A program made the position numbers and the translations under genes. Below, one piece after another: positions 45,901-55,584 of a stretch of DNA of 64,000 nt. Below the pieces are notes generated by a model. It was not told the origin of the DNA. It saw nothing but the letters and a program-made list of their open reading frames with translations, and made no database searches. Positions within the stretch are counted from its first letter, which is position 1; each line of letters starts with the position of its first letter. The stretch spans positions 3,410,001 through 3,474,000 of the forward strand of contig NC_089178.1 in NCBI RefSeq assembly GCF_947507565.1. The letters are read 5' to 3'. Source of the stretch: Oscarella lobularis. Its lineage: Eukaryota > Porifera > Homoscleromorpha > Homosclerophorida > Oscarellidae.

Positions 45901-47226
45901 ATGAGCCGAGCAGACTGCATAAACGCGGACGACGCCCACGAAAATACGGGTCTTGCTATCTCTATGATGATGGAGGCTCCGGGCGCCGTTCAGTTCGTCG
46001 TACCTCGTCGCGAAGTGACGGACGCGTCGCTAGTCGAATCTTGGACAAATTCTCAAGCCTACAGCGACATTTTCGGCCTCGTGCAAGCATTCAACGAGGC
46101 AGCCAAAGGAAAAGCTTGTCAAAAGGACAGCGAAGGAAATTCGGAAGTGGGGAAAAAAGGCTGACGGAGCACTATACTAAGAAAACCCGTGCTATTTTTT
46201 GCAGGAAACACGCCATCTTGTCGACTTACTTTCGAAACTCGACAAGTGGATAGACGAGATTCCTCCCATCGACCAACCACAGCGATTTGGCAATAAAGCC
46301 TTTCGAACGTGGCACGAGAGGCTAGAAATGGTAACCCCCCCGCAGAGAGCAGCCAAATGACCGTACCCAAGTCCGTATAAATAGAACGCTATGTCGTTGG
46401 TCGATCCCCTGCTGCCAGACAAATACAAGGATGCCAACAAAGAGATTGCGGTCTATTTATCTGGTTAGCGAGCCACGTTGCTTGGAAGGCACTTTTCTAT
46501 GGATAGATACAGGTGGTTTTGGCAATGCGACCCGGATCGACTATGGAACTGGACACGAATTGTCTTTTGCCGCGTTTCTCTGTTGTCTCTGTAAGCTTCG
46601 CGTTCTCAAGGAAGACGACTTCGGTTCGGTCGTTTGCCGCGTCTTTCCCGCCTATCTCGACGTCACGCGAAAACTTCAGTCGACGTATAATATGGAGCCG
46701 GCTGGCAGCCAGGGCGTCTGGGGCTTGGACGACTTCCAGTTTCTGCCCTACATCTGGGGAAGCTCACAGCTAATAGGCAAGTCCTATTAGATCATGTTGC
46801 ACCGCAACGTTTGGAATGCTAAATAGAATCATCAGGTCGCTCGAAAATAGAGCCCAGCTCATTTCCGGATCCAAAAGTGGCGAATTTCAACGCCGGTGAC
46901 TTTATGTTCATGAGCTGCATCGATTTCATCTACAAGGTGAGGAGAAGAAGCGCGAGGTTGAGTCTTGTTTATTGTGACTAGATGAAAACGGGACCTTTTA
47001 ACGAGCATTCAAGCATTCTCTATAGCATCAGTGGCCTTCCGACGTGGTCCAAAATCAACAAAGGTCTGATTAAAATGTATAAGGGAGAGGTAGGAACGTT
47101 TCTTTGCCAGCAAAAAGAAGTAGGATGGATGATTCATTCTTCATATAGGTTCTAACGAAGTTTCCTATCATTCAACATTTCCCTTTCGGAACGCTCCTCC
47201 CGTTTACGCCCAAAAGACAACAATGA
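45901..47226 (+). CDS. PTPA: Serine/threonine phosphatase 2A activator (PTPA)
   Basis: PTPA is a prolyl isomerase-like factor that activates PP2A catalytic subunits. ATG 45901 gives [18 protein letters not shown] and [18 protein letters not shown], then [20 protein letters not shown]. After a short intron come [20 protein letters not shown] and [15 protein letters not shown]. Then [20 protein letters not shown], the core PTPA motif, [18 protein letters not shown] and [29 protein letters not shown], and the C-terminal [52 protein letters not shown] with stop 47224-47226. The length and motif order are those of the full family. Confidence 0.94.
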
Positions 47227-47338
47227 GAGACATTTCTTTACATGCCGACATGTAATCGAATAATTTTTCATTAGTTCATTATATGCCGAATAACAACCGC
47301 ACGTGGGTGGGTGGAAGAGAGCCAGCTCCTCCCTACGT

Positions 47339-47372
47339 TTCCCGCCCGCGCCCGCGCCCGCGCCCGCGCCCC
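47339..47372. repeat. (CCCGCG)n GC microsatellite
   Basis: Tandem CCCGCG units followed by a C run, in the short convergent gap between PTPA and the IER-like gene. Non-coding. Confidence 0.85.
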
Positions 47373-47388
47373 CCCCTTCCCCGCTTTT

Positions 47389-48036
47389 CTAAAATACAGC
47401 AGCTGTTCGCCACAGAGGCTCAACAACCGAATGAGTCTTAGTAAGAGTCGAATTGTCTATGAAGTGACCGTAGTGGTCATTGTTGCGCTCGATGACATCA
47501 AGCGCAAAAGGTCCATCTAAAAAAGGATTCCTCTTGCGTATTTCTTCGTCGTCGTCGTCATCGTCGTCGTTGTCATCGCGTCGCTGTTTAGCGGCCGGCG
47601 AATCGTCGTCGTAATCATCGTCGAAGCTTCGTTTTAGTCGCGTCGTCGAACGCAGGGGCGAGATCGTTATTTCCTTGTTTACAAGGACTTCCTCTTCCGC
47701 CTCTTCCGTCTCTTCTTCTTGTATAGTTCGTATGGATGGGCGAACGCGTGACTCATCGCGTAGGGGCGATGAAGTAGGCGTCGAAGGCGTGCTATTGTGA
47801 GACTCGTTCACCTGCGCCTTCGATTCTTCTCGTTCGTCGTAATCCATTCGCTCCGGTTCGTCGTTCGTCGGAACGGCGTCGATGTGAACGCTAGCGTGGC
47901 CGCGAAGAATGCCGTCGCGCGCCCGATTCATTACGCCGGCGATTAGAAGGTTTTTTCGTAGAGAGGGACCACAGCGGCATCGTTGGCATTGCGCAACCTT
48001 TTCGAGTGAGATCTGTAGCAACTTGTAAACGTCCAT
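47389..48036 (-). CDS. Putative immediate-early response (IER2/5)-like nuclear protein
   Basis: Intronless, 215 residues from the only plausible ATG (48034-48036). The N-terminal 45 residues are MDVYKLLQISLEKVAQCQRC, CGPSLRKNLLIAGVMNRARD. This resembles the short conserved N-terminal helix of IER2/IER5 (…ISLGKIYNSR...LHKNLLVSLVLRSAR) in spacing and in the K/RNLL..V..R/AR core. The rest is acidic and low-complexity with a basic RLKRSFDDDY and KQRRDD patch that could be a nuclear signal, ending FLDGPFALDVIERNN. IER genes are typically intronless and induced through SRF/CREB sites. The upstream region here carries CRE-like and CCAAT elements. The match is short, so the family is only probable. 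Confidence 0.45.
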   Translation of the reverse strand: MDVYKLLQISLEKVAQCQRCRCGPSLRKNLLIAGVMNRARDGILRGHASVHIDAVPTNDEPERMDYDEREESKAQVNESHNSTPSTPTSSPLRDESRVRPSIRTIQEEETEEAEEEVLVNKEITISPLRSTTRLKRSFDDDYDDDSPAAKQRRDDNDDDDDDDEEIRKRNPFLDGPFALDVIERNNDHYGHFIDNSTLTKTHSVVEPLWRTAAVF

Positions 48037-48607
48037 TCGGTTCTCGTGGCACGCTGCACTCGTGGATGAGTCGGAATGAGACCTTGACCCCACTCACGAG
48101 TCTTTTATTATCTCGAGATCGCGTTGCTGAGGTAATCGCGACACGTGACGAACGCGCCCAATCAGCACAACGGAACTGGTAACCCTTTACGTTAGGTCAC
48201 GACGTCACCGCCCTAATTAGACGCGAGTACTGATGACGCATGTTGGTTACACAAAGAAGCAAACGCCCAAGCGCGACGGGTTCCACATACTCCTTCGCAC
48301 GCAACTCACTTTCACAATATGATGTGCGTGAGAGCCCGCCCTCAACACAACTACAATTGTAGTCGCAGTGAGTCACGTCTCCCACGCAACGACCTTGCGT
48401 CCTTCGACCTTTCGCCTAATCACAACTCGATACAGAAGCCGCGTAAGCTCCCGTCCGCTTCTACGGCACCATAATAGCGCGAGGAATTTCCGTTACATTA
48501 TGAATGCCCCCGTAACAAGCAGTACCAAAACGAACCAATCGGGACCTGGCGCCAAATCCGGTTTACACCGGATTTAGCTTCTCCGCAGTTCCTGATTGGT
48601 CATCGCG
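48037..48607. promoter_or_regulatory. Promoter-like region upstream of the IER-like gene
   Basis: About 570 bases without coding signal. It holds an E-box (CACGTG near 48142), ACGTCA half sites (near 48203), TGACGC (near 48234), CCAAT-type boxes (CCAATC near 48158 and 48535; ATTGG near 48594) and a perfect stem-loop at 48554-48575. These suit a regulated promoter, but spacing and function are inferred. Confidence 0.45.
48554..48575. repeat. Perfect inverted repeat
   Basis: AAATCCGG, a six-base spacer TTTACA, then CCGGATTT. The 8-bp arms match exactly. It lies 33 bases beyond the POFUT1 stop codon (minus strand), so it could be a transcript-end hairpin or a palindromic factor-binding site. 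Confidence 0.6.
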
Positions 48608-50216
48608 TCAGAGTTCCGCGCCGCGATCCCTCTGCTTGCCCCGCCCCGCTTTGGACACGAAACCGAAAAAGGAAGACGTCCGGCCTCCTGCCGTTCTTTC
48701 TCTCACAGCAAAGGCGGTAAACGATGACACGCAATTACCAATGAAATGATCGGCACGACCTAAAATGGCTAAATCGAGCTGCGGCGATCTGTCGCGATCT
48801 CCGGGCTGAACAACTACTTTGACCTTGAAAAAAAACACGTGACGTCATTGCCGAAGAGAAGAACAAGGGCAAGGCTTTCTTACGTTATCGCCGAGATGCT
48901 GTGTCAACTCGCCTATCATGGGATCTCGATCGGTGGCAACAAAAACGCCCTCTGCATTCAATGACACAACCGCCTCTTTGACTCGACGCAACACTTCTCC
49001 TTTCGAAGGCAAACAAAGTTCCCCAGTCACGCCGTCTCCGCCCGCCGCGTATCCGAGACACTGTGGCGAAGCCATGAAGTTTCGCTCGCCGTCGACGTGC
49101 GTGCACGCTTTCTCCTGGGACGATGAATAAATAAAAATGAGGGAAACGCATACATGATTCCCCCGCTTGTTTACCCAATCGTAGCCGTTGCGTAGATGAA
49201 TAGCGACTATAGGCCCGCCTTGGGGAAATTCTCGCTCGACAAATTGCGTCGCTTCTTCGACGATTTCGTCGGACCATCGAACGTATTTGTGTAAGTGCCG
49301 GTGCCCTTCGGCGACCGGAAACGCGGCCGGTGCCCCCATAAACGCTATCACCGGATAACGATTAGGCGGGAAGCTATGGCGACAAAAATATTTATACTTC
49401 CCCCTCCTACATATTATTTATTATTATCTTTGGAAACGAACTTGGTTTCCCATTGACGACGTGTCGACTCATCGTTATCGACGTTGTAGCTAATTCGGTA
49501 CGTGACGGAATCGTCAAAATCAACATCGAAATGATCCCAAAAGGGACCGAACGGATTTCCGTCTTTCATGCGACAACCTCGTTGAGCGAAACCGTAACAA
49601 AACCCTGGACCGGACGAAACGAGACTGTTTCATTGACCTCTGTATGTACGATGCTCTAGTGTTACTGTAACCCCGTACCAGTCAGTCAGTCGGTCAACTA
49701 ATTAATAATCATGCCTGTAACCCGCCCGTAACCGGTTTTATGTGTCGCACGCGCGTGACGTCTAATCCTCATTACCGTATCTTTTCCCTGGAGGCCAAAT
49801 CTGTGGAGCTAGCTCGCTCATGAAATCTTCCATGAGAATGACGCGATGGTAGGCGCGTAAGGGATCGATTAGGAACCATCGATCGAATGGAATGTGAAAC
49901 TACGTCGATCGGACGCTTATGAGCGCGTGGGCGACGGAAATTGGTTTATTCTTACCGAAGTTGATTTCGGCGTGGGTCGAGACGGATATACAATCCACGG
50001 AGGCAGTGCCAATGTTCGATTTAGATTGTGGGCGAACGATAAAGCGCCGAGGAAGTGGTCTGCTTGATTACCGAATCTTCCTGCGTGTAGAGATCATATC
50101 CACGATTAGATTGTTTCGGTTCTGTTACCCATGCATGGGCAGTAGAGGATGTAGCCGTTCGGATCGACGTCCAGTGAGTGAACGAGTTGGACCAGAAGAA
50201 GGAGAATGAAGAGCAT
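48608..50216 (-). CDS. POFUT1: GDP-fucose protein O-fucosyltransferase 1
   Basis: POFUT1 adds O-fucose to EGF repeats (for example of Notch) in the ER. The start at 50214-50216 gives a signal peptide [14 protein letters not shown] followed by [16 protein letters not shown] and [31 protein letters not shown]. Then [17 protein letters not shown] and [14 protein letters not shown], where human has HLRIGSDW and the Arg is catalytic. Next [33 protein letters not shown] and the GDP-fucose site region [35 protein letters not shown]. The stop is at 48608-48610. The C-terminus is RGAEL; the human enzyme ends RDEF as ER-retention signal, so GAEL may be a weak KDEL-type variant. Confidence 0.93.
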
Positions 50217-50427
50217 TCTTTCTCTTCCGCGACGGGGTAACGCGCTCTAGGCGCGGTATCACGAGGCTACCGAACTAAAACGATGTACAGTACTCGATAT
50301 ATTGTGCCGATTTGCAGCAAATAAGCATGCATACTGATAGAAATTTGGCTTTTCGCGTTTTGTTTTTGGCGTTTTTTTGGCACGTCAGTCCGGGCAGCTC
50401 GCCTATCCGGGGATTAGATTGTTCATC
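50217..50427. promoter_or_regulatory. Bidirectional promoter interval POFUT1 / EIF3G
   Basis: 211 bases between divergent starts. A CG-rich part near POFUT1 (cgcgacggggtaacgcgc) passes into an AT/T-rich part near EIF3G. The call is positional. Confidence 0.55.
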
Positions 50428-51883
50428 ATGCCCGAGAAAGAAGGTCAAACTACACTGTACGTGAGTTTCTAGTACTTTTCGAGACGCAAATGCATTTCGG
50501 ATACGTAGAGAAAAGCCTAGTTGGGCCGATCAAGTAGAAGCAGAACGAAAAGACGGTAAGACAAACAGTAGAGAAAAAGCCCAAGTTCCGAGAGAAGAAA
50601 GAATCGCTTACTGAGCAGGAGAAATTCCCGAAACAAAAGTGGAAGTGAATGGAAACACGAAAGTAGTGACGGAATACAAGAAGAACGATGAGGGCAAATT
50701 GACGAAGGTCTGACGAGAATTGACGTCACCGTTTCCTCAATTATCGAAACTCTAGATCATCCGGACGTACAAAATCGAGACGAGACACGTCTCGAAACCA
50801 ATTGCTCAGCGCAAGGTATGTGCCCCGCCCCCGCGTCCCCACCTAGGGGAAGTTAGTCAACCGCACAGACGGATGTATGCGTACACTGACTGCGCGAATC
50901 AATGCATATTGTGGGGTTTTTTTATCATGCGGATATTGCGTAGACATTCATTAGAGGTTTTGTTTCTCGGTAGACGTGGCGAAAGTTTGGTAAAGCGGTT
51001 AGTGACGTGGCGTACGGGCCGGATCCGGCGACCACTCAGGTCGCCGAGGAGGTCTTTCTCACCCTAACAGCGAACAAGGAAGTAGGATATGAATACACTA
51101 GGGGAGGGGGAGGAGGATACTCCTTCGCATAGTAACATATGCATCCGCTCTTATCATTAGACACTGGAACAACAGGAAGATAATGCAATTGCCAAGTTAC
51201 AGGGGCAGAAGATTCAGTGTCGGTATTGTAAGGGCGATCATTGGTCCACAAAGTGCCCCTATAAGGATAAACTGGCCCCCATATTGCAACAGGAACAAGA
51301 ACAAAAAAGTAGAACGATTTCATACGTATGCATTCTCAGATTGATTCCGTTCAGGTGCTCTAGAGAATTCTGGTGCTGGTGGTGCGACGGCGACGGGGGC
51401 GGCGGCGACGGCGGCCGGACAAGCAGCGGGAGCTCGCGCCACAGTCGGAAAATATATTCCGCCTGGGCAACGGGCTGGGGAAGAGGGTCGTCGAGGCGAG
51501 GCGATGCCGTGGAGAAGAGACGAACACGCGACGCTGCGAGTCGTCAATTTGTCCGAAGAGACGACGGAAAGCGATTTGCAGGAGCTATTTCGGCCGTTCG
51601 GAGCCGTGCAACGAATTTTTCTTGCGAAACACAAGATGACGCATCAGTCTAAGGCGAGATTTTTCTAAAAAAATGGCGGCGGTGACGTGATATCTTTTCC
51701 TCTACAGGGTTTTGCTTTTGTGAGCTATCATAATCGAGAGGATGCGGCGCGCGCCATGGAAGCGTTGAACGGATATGGATATGATCATTTGATTCTCAAC
51801 GTCGAATGGTCCAAGTAAGGGGGAGACATCTCTCTATGCCTATTATCATTTCTTTTCTTTACAGGCCAACAACTCCATCTTGA
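50428..51883 (+). CDS. EIF3G: Translation initiation factor eIF3 subunit G
   Basis: eIF3g helps 40S scanning and reinitiation. ATG 50428 gives [10 protein letters not shown], then [50 protein letters not shown], and the CCHC-type knuckle [21 protein letters not shown] Gly/Ala/Thr linker (AGGATATGAAATAAG) and [12 protein letters not shown] lead to a C-terminal RRM with both RNP motifs: [19 protein letters not shown] and [18 protein letters not shown], then [20 protein letters not shown], stop 51881-51883. It is complete and in the usual order. Confidence 0.95.
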
Positions 51884-51904
51884 GACTTTTTGTGTTTTGT
51901 CTCT

Positions 51905-53305
51905 CTACGACATTGCCATATCGATGAAGTTATAAAAGGTGTCGATGTCTCTCTGTCCCTGTTCCGCTGAGTCGGAGACGTAGAGTAGGTCCACGCCTAT
52001 TTTAGTCGCGATATCGATGCATTGCGTACCTGCGTTGTCGTTGCCCGCGACGTCTACGACAACAACGGGACCAACGGGCGTCGTTCCTCGAGCGTGGGGG
52101 AACATTCGTTGCGCATCCTCTTTAGGGATTTCCGTCTGTTTGATTTGGACTAAGGTGAGAGTGTCCTAAAAACGAGAGAGAGAGAGAGAGAGTGGCGTTG
52201 TCTGGGAGATAGTGCGATTGTGCGAGAAGGAAACCTCCTGGACGCTTTTGACGTAGGCTTTGAGTTTGGATTGATCAGCCGTGGCTCGAAGAATCACAAG
52301 GCAACTCTAGAATAAATAGATATTTAATTAAACAAATGTTAGTCGGGCGGGCGAGCGGGGTTACGTTGCTTTCCCCGGGACGTCTCGATAATCCCATTGT
52401 GAGTGGGACTAGACTGTTATCTGTTGAAAACGAGACTGGAATCGACGAAAAAGGTTCTTCGGATGGAGCGGAGAAATATTCGTCGACGCCAGCGGCATCC
52501 GGGGCAATGAGTTTCCAATTTTCTTCCCCCGGAATGGGAGAATAATCGTGTATGTTGCTCCAGTTGTTCTCAAAGAGACTGATTCCAGCCGCGCTAAAGT
52601 GATCTACAAAAACCCCCCATAGCATTTAGTCCATTACTACTAATTTTTCATTTTACCTTCCAATTTTGGATAGTTGGCCTGGTAGCAGCCGAATTGCATT
52701 CCGGTTGAAGATTCGATGATGGGCTTCGTTGAGCAGTGCAAAAAGACGCGCATCTTTTTGCAGTCGCGTGTACGAAACTGTTGGCAAGCGACGAGGCACG
52801 TGATGTCCTTGCAGTCTCTGAAAAATACACTGAGAAAAAAGGGCATTTAGTCAGGGGAGACGTTTAGCTGGGGCTCTAGGATCGATCCACCTTCCCTTGA
52901 CAGGACCGATGACAATGCGACAGTTGACGCAGTCGTCGATAGTCAAAGACGCAATGTGGTCAAAGAGATAAATGTCGCATTTCTGCGCAAAAATAAGAAG
53001 GGGCGCTGTCTTTGCTAATTAGCTGGGAAACAAACCCCGCCCCTCTCTAGGCTGCGATCTTACCTTGCAATCCTTTATGATGAATTGTTGTCCGCCTATT
53101 TGACCTGGCAGTTTTCCCGCAGTCGTGTCTTCCAATCCGTCAAACGTGAAATCTTTAGGATCGACTCTTTCTCGTCTGTCCCTACACGTTCATTCTGACC
53201 CCGAGGCTTCGCTGAAGTTTTGTTTCGTTTTTACCAACTGTACGTCTTCTTCTCCTCCTCTTTTGGAGGCCTCTGCGTACGCAAGCGCGAGAATAAACTA
53301 CCCAT
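51905..53305 (-). CDS. RP2: RP2 (ARL3 GTPase-activating protein)
   Basis: RP2 is the GAP for ARL3 and controls release of lipidated cargo into cilia. The start at 53303-53305 gives [20 protein letters not shown], then ERVDPKDF and [16 protein letters not shown]. The TBCC beta-helix follows ([49 protein letters not shown]). The catalytic arginine finger (human Arg118 in QQFRVRDC) and the Glu of PIIESS are kept. Next [20 protein letters not shown] and the C-terminal NDPK-like domain ([49 protein letters not shown], stop 51905-51907). Human RP2 begins MGC for myristate plus palmitate; here position 3 is Ser, so only myristoylation is possible. Confidence 0.95.
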
Positions 53306-53375
53306 GAGGCGAAAAGCTCTCCTCGGCTAAAGCACGTTAAAAAACACGACAATTTTCTACTTTTAGGCGTTAGCC
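53306..53375. promoter_or_regulatory. Bidirectional promoter interval RP2 / NOM1
   Basis: 70 bases between divergent start codons, with a pyrimidine-rich stretch (aattttctacttttagg) before NOM1. The call is positional. Confidence 0.55.
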
Positions 53376-55409
53376 ATGGGTCGAAAAGAGGAGAGAAAGC
53401 AGCGACGACAATCCAGAAAAGAACGCCGTGCATTCTACAGCAAACGAACGAGTGAGGTCCGAAAAGAAGCACGTGTCCCGGAGCAGACCGAAAAGAAATT
53501 TGAAAGCGTCACAAAATGTCCTGCTAAGCGTCGAGGCGGATGCGGTTTAAAATCAGAGATGGCAAAAAGCCTCAAAATTGCGAAGGAAACGGTCGTGGGA
53601 CGCTGGGGAAAGACTGGTGATGATGGCGTGAGCGTGTCGAAACGTCAAGCCCAAATTGCGAACGAGAAAGAGGACCGAGAAATTAGAAAGCTGGAAAAAA
53701 GGCTGGGAATAAAGAGAAAGAGGAAATCGATACCGAAGACATTTAGAGACGACGGCTTGGATTTCCTTCTGGAAGCAACTGAAATTGCAAATGATGATGA
53801 GGAAGAGGATAGTGGAAATGAGAAAAACTCAGCAATTTCGGAATCTGAGGACGAGGAAATTGATTCAGATATTAAAGAACTTCCTAAATATGTCCCACCT
53901 GCCGTCCGACAGGAGCAAACGTCTTCCCAGTCGGCGTCCCTGAAACAAATCCAACGTCAGATACGCGGTTTAGTCAACAGGACAACAGAATCCAACCTCA
54001 AATCGATTGCCGCCGAAATAGCGACACTTTATCAGGAGCACAGTCGCAACGAAGTCAACGAGACCTTCACTTCGTCTCTCCTATCCGCTTGCCTTTCCCC
54101 GTCTCGCGTTGGCGATCAAATTCTCATGGACAGCGTCCTGCTTCTTGCTACTGTTCACGCGCTAGTTGGTGGCGTGGAGGTAGGCGCCTATTTCTTGGAA
54201 CAACTCGCAAATCAAACGCACCAGGCGTCGTTGGAAGAAGAAAAGGAAAAGGAGGAGAACAAACGATTGGCCAACGCGACAATGATCTTCTCCTATCTCT
54301 ATAATCTCGGTCTCATTGGCTGCCAGTTGATCTACGATTTGGTGCGAAAATTCGTCGAATCGTTTTGCGAGACGGATATCGAATTGCTGCTGCTCTTGCT
54401 GCGCGGAGTCGGCCCCGATTTGCGACGAGACGATCCGCACGCGCTCAAGGACATTGTCGTCGAAATTCAACGAAGATCGACGATCGTATCCGACGAATTT
54501 CGCGAGCGATCTCGCGTCAAATTCATGCTGGAAACGATCACCGCACTGCGTCACAACAACACGAGAAAAATCGGCTACGATCCGGACAAAACCGAACGCT
54601 ATCGTCGCGTTTTTCGATCGCTGACGAAAGGGAGAAAGGTAGACGAGTTAAAAATCGGATTCGACGATTTGATTCGTGTTGAAGAGAGAGGACGGTGGTG
54701 GATCGTCGGTTCTAGCTGGAAAACGCCGACGATAACGACGAAAGAGAAAGAGGAAACCCCTTTGGAATTGACCGACACTCGTCTCTTGTCTTTAGCCGGA
54801 CAGCAACGAATGAGCAGCGACGCGAAACGAAATATCTTCTGCGTTTTGATGTCGAGCGACGATTACGTCGACGCGTTCGAGAAATTGATCAAGATGAAGT
54901 TGAAAGATAAGCAGGGTCGCGAAATGATTCACGTCGTCGTCGACTGCTGTCTCGGCGAGCGCCTATTCAATCCGTTCTACGCCTACTTGAGTCAGAAATT
55001 CTGCGAGTTCACTCGCAGTTATCAGGTAACGTTTCAGTATACCGTGTGGGATAAGTTGAAGGCGCTGTCGAGTCTGGAAGCGTTTGGTAGGAAGAATTTG
55101 GCTCGTTTGCTTGCGCATCTTTTCGTTAGCGGTGCACTGTCGCTTTCCGCGTTGAAGATCGTCGATTTTACGCAGCTCGAAGGTGTTTCCGTTGCGTTTT
55201 TTCGACGTCTGTTTCGGGGGCTTTTGCTCGACTATGACGCCGATTCGTTTCTTCGCGTTTTCGCGCGATTATCGCGCGTTTCCGAGCTCCAACATCTCCG
55301 AGACGGGCTGATTGTGTTCATGAAGCATTTTGTGGTTAAAAGCGAAGACGACGACGAACTAAAGCGACGAATTAAAAAAGCGGAAAAAGCTCTTCAAGGT
55401 GCAACGTGA
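53376..55409 (+). CDS. NOM1: Nucleolar MIF4G-domain protein 1 (NOM1/Sgd1)
   Basis: NOM1 recruits eIF4A3/Fal1-type helicase to the nucleolus for 18S rRNA processing. It is one intronless frame of 677 residues from ATG 53376. The N-terminus is strongly basic (RKEERKQRRQSRKERRAF), then an acidic stretch (DDEEEDSGNEK). The MIF4G domain starts near residue 185 (QIQRQIRGLVNRTTESNLKS; ILMDSVLLLATVHALVGGVE; VGAYFLEQLANQ; IFSYLYNLGLIGCQLIYDLV; LLLLRGVGPDLRRDDPHALK; RVKFMLETITALRHNN). An MA3 domain follows near residue 490 (IFCVLMSSDDYVDAFEKLIK; VVVDCCLGERLFNPFYAYLS). The order and the GPDLRRDDP motif are characteristic. Confidence 0.92.
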   Translation: MGRKEERKQRRQSRKERRAFYSKRTSEVRKEARVPEQTEKKFESVTKCPAKRRGGCGLKSEMAKSLKIAKETVVGRWGKTGDDGVSVSKRQAQIANEKEDREIRKLEKRLGIKRKRKSIPKTFRDDGLDFLLEATEIANDDEEEDSGNEKNSAISESEDEEIDSDIKELPKYVPPAVRQEQTSSQSASLKQIQRQIRGLVNRTTESNLKSIAAEIATLYQEHSRNEVNETFTSSLLSACLSPSRVGDQILMDSVLLLATVHALVGGVEVGAYFLEQLANQTHQASLEEEKEKEENKRLANATMIFSYLYNLGLIGCQLIYDLVRKFVESFCETDIELLLLLLRGVGPDLRRDDPHALKDIVVEIQRRSTIVSDEFRERSRVKFMLETITALRHNNTRKIGYDPDKTERYRRVFRSLTKGRKVDELKIGFDDLIRVEERGRWWIVGSSWKTPTITTKEKEETPLELTDTRLLSLAGQQRMSSDAKRNIFCVLMSSDDYVDAFEKLIKMKLKDKQGREMIHVVVDCCLGERLFNPFYAYLSQKFCEFTRSYQVTFQYTVWDKLKALSSLEAFGRKNLARLLAHLFVSGALSLSALKIVDFTQLEGVSVAFFRRLFRGLLLDYDADSFLRVFARLSRVSELQHLRDGLIVFMKHFVVKSEDDDELKRRIKKAEKALQGAT

Positions 55410-55584
55410 TATACGTACCATTTAGAATAAATTAAAATTTCGCTCTCTTACCTACTAATTTTGAAAGTCGCTCATCTTACTACGAAATCTACAGCAAAAA
55501 TTGTCTAATTAAAAATTTGGAAATGTTGGTGATTTCTCACTGGGTATATCGATCCATTATGTCTTGCCTAGCGCGTCTCGAAGC

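Noticed and set aside
48554-48575. Stem-loop as an intrinsic bacterial-type terminator
   Set aside because: No T tract follows and the gene context is eukaryotic, so it is listed only as an inverted repeat.
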